Translations under genes and position numbers: made by a program
The notes under the pieces: generated by a model
The model's input: only the letters and a program-made list of their open reading frames with translations
Told to the model about the DNA's origin: nothing
Databases searched by the model: none
DNA from: Brachionus manjavacas
Taxonomy: Eukaryota; Rotifera; Eurotatoria; Ploima; Brachionidae
NCBI GenBank assembly: GCA_019054805.1
Contig: JAHQIY010000015.1
Span: 1,000,001-1,064,000 of the forward strand
DNA: 64,000 nt
Reading direction: 5' to 3'
Shown: positions 12,086-22,300 of the stretch, piece after piece
Numbering within the stretch: the stretch's first letter is position 1
Layout of the letters: each line of letters begins with the position of its first letter

Positions 12086-13366
12086 TTGAAATATTTGAAA
12101 ACGCCAATCCCGAAAGTGCAGAATCCAGCTACACCTAGCGACATGCGACCAATTGCCATCACTTCGACGCCATGTAAGATCATGGAGCGCATTATCACCA
12201 AGCAGATATTGCGCCTTGTTCGTGTAAGGCTTCTCACTAACAAGCAATTTGGCTTCTTAACTGGTAGAAGCACCACCGATGCATTGATTATGGTATTAGA
12301 TGAATGGGGAAAAGCTATAGACAGTGGGGACCAGAAGGTGATAGGAATTTTCTTCGACTTCGCCAAGGCATTCGACTTAGTTGACCATGAGCGACTCATT
12401 ATCAAGATCGAGTCTATGCTTCCTCAATGGCTAATCACTTGGATTGCAACTTGGCTGTCACATCGTAAGCAACGAGTTGTCTACAGAGGTAAGGCAACAA
12501 AATGGCGAGATGTACGTGCTGGTGTTATTCAGGGCAGTGTCCTTGGACCTATCCTATTCCTCCTCTTTATACTCGACATCAATGAGTACCTGCCTTTTGG
12601 AGTTGAGTTACTAAAGTACGCCGACGACATCCTAGCTTACATTGTAGGAAACACATTTGGCAACATCCCTCAAGAAATAGTTGATGCCATTCAACGCTGG
12701 TGTGTTGATAATAAGATGCGCTTAAACGTGGGCAAGTGCAAAGTGATCTTCATTAATCCCCCGCGCGTACTCGGCTCAAGTGTTCCTACTGTTTATCTGC
12801 TCGGCCAAATGCTTGAGACAGTCAAGTCCTATAAGTATCTCGGCTTTGAGCTTTCTGACTCGCTCGACCTCGATCTCCAATGGAGACGTGTACGCTCAAT
12901 TGTCAGCCCTATCGAGTTCTTGCTCAAGCAGCTTAAACTCAATGGCTGGTCTACGCCGATGCTCATTTGTGTATACCGAGCATATTGTCTCAGCCACTTT
13001 ACGTACAGCGCCGTAATGCTTACTTCAACCTCTGCTGCTGCTAAGTGTGAGATGAACGCTTTCAACTCCCGTTTATGGCGAATCATGGGAATCGACGATC
13101 AGACTGCAGGCTCCTACAAACTCCTCCCAATCGCCGAGTTTATAGACCATATCTGCGAACAAACACTCAATAGAATTCTGGCTGACCCAAACCATCCCAT
13201 CACGTCATGTCAACCACGCAACCTTCTCTTGAACGCACGCTTCCCTTTCCAAACAAGAAAAGCAAACAAGGCTGCTTATCACAACAGCTTCTTACAGAAG
13301 TTCCTTCGAAAACTTCGCAACGATTCCAACAGCCAAAACGCGAGAGCTAGTCTCTATCTTGTTTAA
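12086..13366 (+). mobile_element. 5'-truncated LINE with open reverse transcriptase frame
   Basis: About 426 codons without a stop encode the reverse transcriptase of a non-LTR retrotransposon. Visible blocks are MRPIAITSTPCKIMERII near the start, FFDFAKAFDLVDH (first catalytic aspartate), GVIQGSVLGPILFLLFI and the catalytic box KYADDILAY near residue 178, followed by the thumb-like region and a C terminus ending KLRNDSN. The endonuclease and the beginning of the polymerase are missing, and the first codon of the open frame here is TTG rather than ATG, as expected for 5' truncation on insertion. Downstream (13367-13530) is an AT-rich 3' UTR. It is more GC-rich than its flanks and undamaged over its length, so a recent insertion is likely. 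Clade was not decided (jockey/CR1-like). Confidence 0.88.
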
Positions 13367-13596
13367 TCATATAACTAGTTTATAATTTATAATTTATATT
13401 TTTGTAGCAATTTACGATATGACTGACAATTCTTACTTTATATTTTAATAACAATTATTGTACAATTAGATTTAATTCTCAAATCAATAATTTTTAATCA
13501 ATAAAACGTTTGAAACTCAAATTATTATTTAAATAAATTTTATTATTAGATTTTTCATTTATGTGAAAAAATCATTATTTGAACACTATTATACAG

Positions 13597-14472
13597 GAAT
13601 TATTAATTGAGAGCTATTATTTGAAAATTATTATTGGATGGTATGCTGTCCTTTATCACCTTGAAGAATGGGTTATAGCTCACTGCAATTCGAATAGAGT
13701 CATCACTTTTGTCTACTCCTCGAATAGCAAAAAACAATTGACTTCTGCTTGTTCAGATAATACTCTCCTTCAACTGGATGTTAAATTCAGTCTTATTTTC
13801 TCTTTCAGATTCCATGGTAATGGTCTGGATCATCATTAGATTAGCCTTTGGTTTAAGTCTTGAAACCCAATTTCAAATGCAACATTTGAATTTTATTCAA
13901 GACTTCTTGAATTTGTTTTTTATAAAATAATTCGGGACTAACCGGTTATGTTATCAGCTGATAACATATTTTGTTATCAAACTGGTCACCTCCGGTTATG
14001 TTATCATGCGGATAACAAAAAATGTTATCAAGGAAAAATGTAAAAAAAAAACTTTAAAAAAAAATATTTGTTAAATTTAGTTATCGTTACAAAAATTAAT
14101 CATTAAATAAAAAAATCATTAAAAAAAAATTGAAAATTGTAAAAATTAATATTGTTTTTTTTATGAGTGCGGGACATATAATTAAGCAACAGGGGCCTTC
14201 CATATATTTTACGTCAGAGTAAAATTTTACTATTTCAAATGTTTTAAAATTTATTAAACTTTATGTTATCATGTTTGATAACATTTTTTGTTATCCACAA
14301 GATAACATAACCGGAGGTGACCAGTTTGATAACAAAATATGTTATCACCTGATAACATAACCGGGTAGTCCCAATAATTCTTTGACGGGCACATTTCTTT
14401 TACTTTGGCACTGATTCCCTTCTCTATCAAAGTACTGCTGACTGTTGTGTTTGAGGCTTCCTCCTCCATCAT
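13597..14472 (-). pseudogene. Unrecognised decayed reading frame split by a transposon
   Basis: On the minus strand two open stretches lie on either side of the hAT-type insertion. Right of it, MMEEEASNTTVSSTLIEKG continues to CPSKNY. Left of it, after frameshifts and stops, come TMESERENKTEFNIQLKES and, after a stop, FFAIRGVDKSDDSIRIAVS. Base composition is richer in G and C than the flanks, which suggests former coding sequence. No family was recognised; it may be part of an older transposon. Confidence 0.35.
13934..14372. mobile_element. hAT-type miniature element with 8-bp target duplication
   Basis: The 439-bp element begins GGGACTAACCGGTTATGTTA and ends with TAACCGGGTAGTCCC. It is flanked by AATAATTC on both sides (13926-13933 and 14373-14380), an exact 8-bp duplication typical of hAT transposons. 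The terminal inverted repeats run about 97 bp and are nearly identical. Inside them the motif TGTTATC and its complement GATAACA recur many times, forming nested hairpins, possibly transposase binding sites. The core (14040-14260) is AT-rich and has no coding capacity. Confidence 0.87.
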
Positions 14473-15916
14473 TTGTGAGTTAATTTTATTGCGATTAATG
14501 CTTCAACACAAAAATCGGTAATGATTTCTCCGTTTTCTTTAAATGTTTTATGCCCTTAACATTCTACGCATCAAAACAGACATTGTTTTTAAGTTGATTT
14601 TTATTTATTCAAATTTAAGCCACAGGTGGTTCAACCAGTTAGTTAAATCTCTACACGAAAGAAGATCATTATTAGATAATCTCTCAGTGACCAAAATTTT
14701 CACATCCTTCAGGGTTTCGTTATTTGAAACAATGCAATATCTTTCTTGACATTAACTTGTAAAATGTCTCTGACTTGTAAAATGAGAAAATATGTGCTTC
14801 ACACGTGACTACAAAACTCCATAATAATATTGTAATTATTATTACGTAAAAATAATAAAGAAAGAAACTAAAGAAAAGAAAATAAATTATAAAGAAAAAG
14901 AAAAAATAACAAAAAAATAAGCTTCAAATCATATTCTCTTCTTCTAACTATTTTATTATTTATGTCTAATATTTTACACAGTGTTAAATACTAACGACTA
15001 GCTAAACGCATGAGATTATAGTATTGCACTATGAAACTATAGATATTAAATTAGGCTAGAGTCGGTGTAGTAATTAGTGAGAGAACTACAACAATAATAC
15101 AAATATGACTTTTTTTTATAAAATAATTTCAGTTTTTATAATGACTTTAAAATTCTAAAAATAAAAAAAGGCGATAACAATATTTAGTTAATGTTCATAT
15201 CCGGATCCTGATTCTGAAAAAAATTATTGAGTTAAGGTGGCAATTGGTAAAATAATTAATTAAATTAGTAGACCACTATGTAGGTGAGACTTTTTGCTTT
15301 CAAAATATGTACATATTAATTAAGTCATGTCTTTTAGAACTAGAAATATCTCATTCCTAAGAATTAGGGAACCAAAAAAAATAATTTTTTTCACTTAAAC
15401 TTGAATTTTTATTACATAAATTTTTCACAAATACATTTTTATTTAAACAAAAAAGTTTTTTTTCATTTAAATACAAATTGGTAAAGTATGTATTTAAATG
15501 GAAAAAATTTAGTTTGACAAAAAATCAATTGCAAACCTGTTCCGAATTTTAATTGAATTTTTTGAATTTCCTTACAAAATTATTAGCAATAAAAATAATA
15601 CCATTAAAAATTGAATGCCAGAATGCTGCAAACTTCAAAATTAATCTCTAAATAACAAATTTATTCTGCAGTCTTCTAATCAATTCAATCATTTTAATAT
15701 CAGTGCATTTTCAAGTTGTAAAAAACTATGAAAACTGAGAAATTCAATCAAAAGCAATTTTCTCGAGTTGCAGAATTTTGATTTTATTTTTTCAAAATTT
15801 TTAAAAATAAGACAATTCTAGAGCATTGTACCATTTTAATTCATGTACCAAAGACACATGCTCATGAATATTTTTTATTAAAATATAATTTATTTTAAAT
15901 ATTCAGCAACAAAAAG

Positions 15917-16654
15917 ATGGTAACCTTTAGATAAATTTTAGTGCTTCTAAGTATTGTGTTTAGCCTAAGGTCAAGCGTTTAAACAAAATTATTCATCCAA
16001 ATAGCCGAAAAGCTTTGGAGCTGGCGTCCAAAGAACACCATAAAGCCAGACATGCCAGGTAACTAGTTAAAAGCAACAAATTAAGTAACAAAAAAAATGA
16101 TTTTATAATTCTAGAACTGTGGAAAATACAAAAAACAAATCTAATGTTTTAATAAAAAAGATCTTATGGTTTAGAGAACAAATTACTGCTGAAAATCAAC
16201 AAGAACAAATGGAAACAGAAATTCAAGTTGACGAAAATCAAGCATTTAAGCAAAAAAAGTCTTATACTTTGGAAGACATGCATAAATTGATTATTTTGTA
16301 TTTTTTTTCTTTCAATTTTTTCAATTTGAAATTTTTTTTAAAGATATTTTCAGCGGTTTGATGATGAAATTGAGCAGATCAAATTAAAGAATTCAATCGG
16401 TAAAAGAAATTTAGGACAACATTTTAGCCGAGAAAAATCAATCCATATGACTCTTGAATCAGAAAAAAATGAATATGAAACATCAGGACTAAGTAAATAC
16501 AAAAATATTATTTTTATTATTTATTGAGCGAATTTATTTTCAAGTCGTGCCAGATCTTACTTTGATTGACAATGTTAATCTAATACGCAACTGGAAAGGA
16601 GAACGAAATCGATTACAAACTTTTAAATTCAAAACAATAAAAAAAGAAAATTAA
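15917..16654 (+). CDS. TMA16: Translation machinery-associated protein 16
   Basis: TMA16 associates with pre-60S ribosomal particles during their assembly in the nucleus. Five exons are joined by frame: 15917-15919, 15964-16058, 16115-16297, 16344-16492 and 16545-16654, giving about 179 aa (human about 203). The first exon is only the start codon ATG, immediately followed by GTAACC. The protein starts MPKVKRLNKIIHPNSRKALE; the family signatures HPNSRKA, ILWFREQ, RFDDEIEQIKLKNSIG and the C-terminal VPDLTLI with NWKGE are all present, as is the run of basic residues after the HPNSRKA block. Introns are 44-56 nt. The order and spacing of these motifs make the assignment strong; the exact start relies on the tiny first exon. 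Confidence 0.9.
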
Positions 16655-16824
16655 TTGATTGTTTTAATTGAAAATCCTTTAGATTTATTAAATTCTAAAA
16701 TAAGATGTTTTCTCCTTTAAAATTAAATATTTAAAAAGTGAAAATCATAGTTGTTTAAAAATCCCAAGTTAAAGTCAAATTTAAAGTCTTTGACTTGACT
16801 TAAATTTAAATTTAAGATTGAAAG

Positions 16825-17280
16825 CTTGTAGAGCAAAAATTTCTTTACTAGAAAATATTTTTTTTTCTTTCAAAAAAAAATTAGTCTCGAGATTTTTTCA
16901 AAAAAAGCCGAAATTTTAGCCATTTTTTTGTTTTTTTTGTATCTAATCCCAGGGAACGCCCATGGCCCCAAATGAGATATACAAATTCTAAAACTAGAGA
17001 GAATTCTAAATAAATTGTAGGTAAATCATTAATCATTAATTCATTAAAGTTTATTTATATTAAACATTATTTTTTTGTATTTATTCATTAAATTTTATTT
17101 TCATGTTCAAAAATAGTAAAAAAAAATTTATAAAAAAATCTAAATAAAAATATAGTTAAAAATTAATAATTAATCATTATTTTTTTATTATAATCTCTAT
17201 TAAAATTGTAAAAATTAAGACAAAAGATTATTGAAAATATGGGGTCAAAGTAATATTTTGAGAATTTTTTGCTCTACAAG
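16825..17280. repeat. Possible miniature element with short inverted ends
   Basis: The ends CTTGTAGAGCAAAAATTTC and its approximate reverse complement (ending TTTTTTGCTCTACAAG) enclose about 456 bp of AT-rich non-coding DNA. No target duplication was seen, so the ends may be coincidental or old. Confidence 0.4.
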
Positions 17281-18439
17281 ATGTTATGTGATTTATGTAT
17301 CTTTTGTATTTTTTTGCAAAAGACATACTCATCGGACCTAAGATTACATTGACAATTAAAAAACTCTTTGAGCCCCTGTAGTGTAAATTTTTTTTTTCTT
17401 AGGACCTTAAGACTTGTGACCTTTATCCAACTCTGGTGAAAATTTAAAAGAGTTTTTAGTTTAATTAACAAGTTGTAGAAATATTTTTAATAATGATCTT
17501 TAAAAATTTAGGTTTTAGCTTGTTTCTATGTGAGTTGAGCTTTTAAACAATCGTGATAATCTATGCTTTTTTTATTAACTTTTTTTCTATCTAATCTTTT
17601 TTTAAATTTACATGAAAAATAACGATTCTTTTTTAAAGTAGTTAAATGCGTTCAGTTTTTTTATTGAAATACTTACTAGACAATAGACATTTTACTTTTT
17701 TTACGATTTTTTACTATTATTTATTCTAAAAAAATGGGTTTTACTATAATTTACGTAACTTTCAGGAAAAATTTTCTTGATAAATTTCTCGTTTAATAAA
17801 TTCTTAATTTTTTTAAAAAAGTCAAAATTTTGGACATTTTTCTTTTTGCAACGGCTTAAATAAAATATTGAAATTTTACCTCATTTTTGGTAAAATATGG
17901 TCAATTTATAATTTTTTACTTTTTTTACAAAATATTCAATATTTTTCGTAAATAGGAAACATAAAAAAAAATCAGAACATTATTGTATACTTGTTTCTTT
18001 TAATTTTAATCAAATTTAAAAGTCCTTCTTTGAAAAAAAATTAATTATCATTATTAATTTGTTAATTGAATTAACCTCCTTTGAAGGAAAAGTAAATTTA
18101 AAAGTTCCAAAAAAAAATAAAATAAAGAAAAAAAATAAATTATTAAGTGAGAATAAAAAAAATAAAAAAATAAATCCAGAAATATAAAAAGGCAACTTTA
18201 GGTAATTGCATAAAACATTTTGGTCGAAAAGTTAAAAATTTAGTAAAATAAGAAGGACCTTGAAAATGAGCCTCATTAATTTTTTAGCAGTTCATTTAGG
18301 ATAGTTGTGAAGTGATTAATTTTGAGATTGAGAGAAAATTCTGGCTTAAAAAGTGGAGGACCAAAATTTATTATATGGGACTTAAATAAAATTAATTATG
18401 TTATTATTAATTCTAGTTATTAAATTTAATTCTCCATGT

Positions 18440-18930
18440 TGAACTATTCAAAATGCTACAAATGTTCAAAAGTCTTTGAAGATGAGGGTCATTTGGGCTA
18501 ATGATGATAATGTCATCAGCATATACTATTTTTTTATTTATTTTTTTATTTTATTTATTTATTCAATGAACGCCTTGTAGGCGATGTAAAAAAAAATAAA
18601 AATAATAAAATAAAATAAATACTATTATTGAAACATTAATATTTTTAAAATGAGCACCAATTTCCTGGTTTAAACAATCTTCAATTAAATCGTCAATAAA
18701 TATGTTGAAGAGGAAAGAAGAGAGTAGCCCACCCTGCTTTACACGAGATTCAATTTTGAAGGGTGCTGAATTAAGTTGATCAGAAAGGTACACATTAGCT
18801 AAGGATGAGCAATAGTAAATTTTTAGAAGTACCCAGAAAGAAATACGTAATTTAGGAATGAGCTTTTAAAAGAGACCATCTCGCCAAACCCTATCAAAGG
18901 CTTTCTCGAATTTTTGGCTGATCTAAGAAA
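18440..18930 (-). pseudogene. LINE reverse transcriptase relic
   Basis: Minus-strand translation gives KAFDRVWRDGLF (near 18900), SSLANVYLSDQLNSAPFKIES, SRVKQGGLLSSFLFNIFIDD, and after an 88-bp insertion VYADDIIIISPNDPHLQRLL. These are consecutive motifs of a non-LTR reverse transcriptase palm domain. There is a stop after the first block and neither the endonuclease nor the C terminus is present. It differs in sequence from the frame at 12086-13366 and is a different LINE lineage. Confidence 0.85.
18531..18618 (-). mobile_element. Short LINE/SINE tail inserted within the LINE relic
   Basis: The 88-bp insert is flanked by ATACTATT on both sides (18523-18530 and 18619-18626). On the minus strand it contains a small hairpin CGCCTACAAGGCG followed by TTCATTGAATAAATAAATAA. 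Removing it joins SIIV directly to YADD in the host frame, which confirms the boundaries. The structure suits an extremely 5'-truncated retrotransposon copy consisting only of the 3' end. A similar tail is at 37545-37595. Confidence 0.8.
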
Positions 18931-19351
18931 AATGTTAAGTTATATTTGCACCAAATATCGGACATTTTATTTGCCTTGTCAAATAAAGCTTATCTTCATT
19001 TGTTTCTCAAACAATGCATTCACTATCAATTAGCTGAGTGTACACGATATTTTTCTAATTGAATTAAAATTAAATGCTAAACAAACCATTGGGCTAATAT
19101 TAATATTATAATCTAAAATTTTGGTCTCAATAATTAACGTTGATAAAAATAGCATGAGTTAGAAGATTGAAATAAATTTGCAATAGAAATAGCTAAGAAA
19201 AGCACAAAAAGAGAACAACAATTCCAAACCAAAGTTGCCTAATTATAATTTTAGTTATGATAAATTAATTTAGGGCTTTTATAATTTGCGTCTACACTCA
19301 CCTTGCTGCATAAAATCACTTTATGTGTAATCCCACCCTCTTTCCTCTTAG

Positions 19352-22300
19352 ATGGTTTTAAATAATTTGATAAATTCAACTACACTTAGTTCACAAACGA
19401 TAACTAAAACAACTACCACAGTAACTACAATGTCGTCGTCGAACAAGGACACGGACTCGACGGCCAAAGAAGCGCCTACTCAAGCGTCAGCAAACACGCT
19501 CAACAAGCTCACCAAAATGCTGCAGAACACCAAAGCTACGGCAGTGCCTCAGCCTAGCTGCATAACCAACAAGATGCTGTCAAACGAGGAGAAACGGATC
19601 AATTTGAATGCCCTCAAGAATCAAGACCCGTTTGCCACCAACATCCTCGACATGGCCATTCGTGTTGCAGTGTACAAATTTATGTCCAAAAAAAACGAAT
19701 GGAAAAAACTCGATGTCGAAGGCTCGTTGTTCATTTTTGAGCGCATGGTCGAGCCTTTGCACAGCTTTGTTGTTATGAACACTTTAGCACTTAACTTATT
19801 TTTACAGCCGATTACAAGTGATCTTGAGTTCCAGGATCGAAATCCCTTTTTGTTGTACAAATCAAACAATGGTAATTTTAAGTTTTTTTTTAATCTAATA
19901 AGCCCAAAATAAATTTGATCGTTGGTTATACCTCGATTTTGTGAACGTTGTGAATATTCACAAAATCGAGGTTAATTTATAAAAACCTAAATATCTAACT
20001 ACATAATTAATTTTAGGCTCATGAAAAAAAAATTTTCTTTTAAATATTCGATAAGAATCAATGCAATCTCAGAAAAATTTAAATTAATTTTTTTTAAAAT
20101 ATACAAAAACAAAAAATTCACAATTATTAATTAGCAGTGACAGAATTTCAACATTTGATTAACAAATTAATTTTTCTAATTTTGTGATAAATTTTTATTT
20201 CGTTTTTTTTCATTTTTGGTGGATTTGTATGAAAATTGACAATGCCCCAAATTAGTCAATCGAGTCAGGGTGTTGTTAGTTTTAGAACAAAAATTAAATA
20301 AATATAATATTTTATTTTCCAAGAGGATCACATTACAGAATGCTCACAGATACAGGCGATTATAGTTTTTAAAAGTATAAAAATATTCGATTTTCACAAA
20401 AAATAAAAATTTTGGAGACAAACTAGTTAAATTTTCAAAAAATAGAGAAAAATTCAAACTAAATGATAAATTAAAACTTTTAAAAATATTATTGCTTTGC
20501 AAAATAAATGGGGGTCAGAAAATTTTAAAAAATTGGGGGTCAGTATTTTAGTAGGACCCTTTGAAATTGATTTGGATTTTTTCTCAAAATTAAGCATTAA
20601 AATTTTTTAACCAAGTTTCAAAAAACTGATTTGTTTGAGAATATGAGCTGAGGTAATTTTTCAAGACAGAATTGACAGAAATTAATTAGAAGCATTTTTT
20701 TAATTAATCAGTTCAGTCTTAGTTGGGAATTAAACTTGATTTTCTTTTTCCGATTCCCTGTAAATTTATGACCAAGGAAGTTTAAATGGAAATTTTTTCA
20801 AAGCCATTTATTTTAATCTGGCACAGATAAACAAACAAAAAAAATACTTATTACTTGTCTAATTTAATTTTTTTTTAATTTCGTATTCTACCCTATCTTT
20901 AACTTTATTTTAAAAAATTTTTGTTTTTTTTAATCTGAAGGATCATTAGCTCGTCACAGATAAACAAATAAAAAAAAAACAATAAGCCTGATGCAAATAA
21001 ATGCCGAAATGAGGCATAATGAACTTAGAAAAACAGGAAAAATTTTTTTTATTAAAAATTGGTTCTGAAAATTAAATCCACCTATGTATCTAACTAAAAT
21101 CCAACCTTTACCTTAAAGATCTGTTTATTCTTAAATTATTTTTAATGGAAAATTTTAGAAAAATCGTAAGAGAATTAATATTAGATGCATAGGTTTTTTA
21201 CGAAATCAAAAATTTTTTTTTAATGCTTTGCTATAGAAATTTTTAAAAAGTTTAAAAATCAAAAAACTTCAAGCATTAAAATTCTTTAATTAACTTGATT
21301 AAACTATGCAAAAAGTGTACAGTAATTTTGCAGATTTTGATCAAAAAAATTTTGAACTTATTGACACTTTTTCTCAAAATATTAAAACTAATTTATTTTT
21401 TTATCTTTGACACTTTTTAATTGATGCAAAAATAATTAAAAATTATCAATATTTGAACATTTAAAAACTGTTATTTCTTTCAATTACTCTACGTTAATTT
21501 TATAATTAAATTTATTTAATATTTTAATCTGATGGAAGCTCGAGATAGATATTAAAATTTGACTAAGAAGTAAATAATAAGTTTTTAAATAATAATTTTT
21601 AAATAATAGTTCAGATACTAGTTGAAAAAATTAGCCTTTTTTTTTATTTGTCATTTTAGCTAATATGCTGTCAATTTAATATATATTTTTTAATCCTTTA
21701 TAATTAATTAAATTTAGATTTTTGTCTCTAGAAAATTAGGCTTCATTTTTTAAGAAAATATTTAAAATATATTTAAACATCAATCATTTCAATTATTTTA
21801 AAAATATTAGACTTCTATTTAATTTTGTGTTAATTAATTTTGATGCTCAAAATTATCAAACCAAGTTTTAATTATTAAAAAAATTGTTATTGTTTAAAAA
21901 AATAATTGCAGAGGTATATTTTTGGGTTAAACATACTTTGTTACAAACTCTGCAAAAGTCTGAAAAAAATAACTCACTAAAAATTGTATCATTTAGATGG
22001 TGTGCAGTCTACAATGCTCGTTTTGATATTGCTGAGTTTACCTTAAGATTTTACTAAGTATATTAAATCCAAAAATGTACCTCTACACTAATTCTATTAA
22101 AAATAGCAATTTTTTCATATAAACTTGGTTTGATCATTTTGAGCATCAAAAATTGATCATTAGCCTCAAAATGCCAAATTAATTTCTTTCTTTGTCATAT
22201 ATTTAAAAGTTGAAGAAGAAATGAAATTTGACTGTCTTGGTAAAACGTTTAAAAACATCTATTTCAGTAATCAATTACAAATTGTTGATCTCAAAAAGCT

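Larger units (their letters stand above)
13367..15916. other. Spacer with LINE tail, hAT-type element and decayed frame
   Basis: After the LINE 3' end the stretch holds a decayed reading frame (13597-14472) split by a hAT-type miniature element (13934-14372). From 14480 to 15916 it is AT-rich, with no coding region or RNA gene recognised. Confidence 0.55.
16655..19351. other. AT-rich spacer with repeats between TMA16 and DCP1
   Basis: It contains a possible inverted-repeat element (16825-17280), a LINE relic (18440-18930) and otherwise AT-rich sequence. Stretches near 17690-17950 carry ACGTAA- and TTTGGTAAAA-type words like those in the Tc1 terminal repeats at 7186-8743, too diverged to call. 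No gene was recognised. Confidence 0.5.

Noticed and set aside
19930..19972. microRNA precursor
   Set aside because: Arms of 16 bp with an 11-base loop are too short for a typical precursor.
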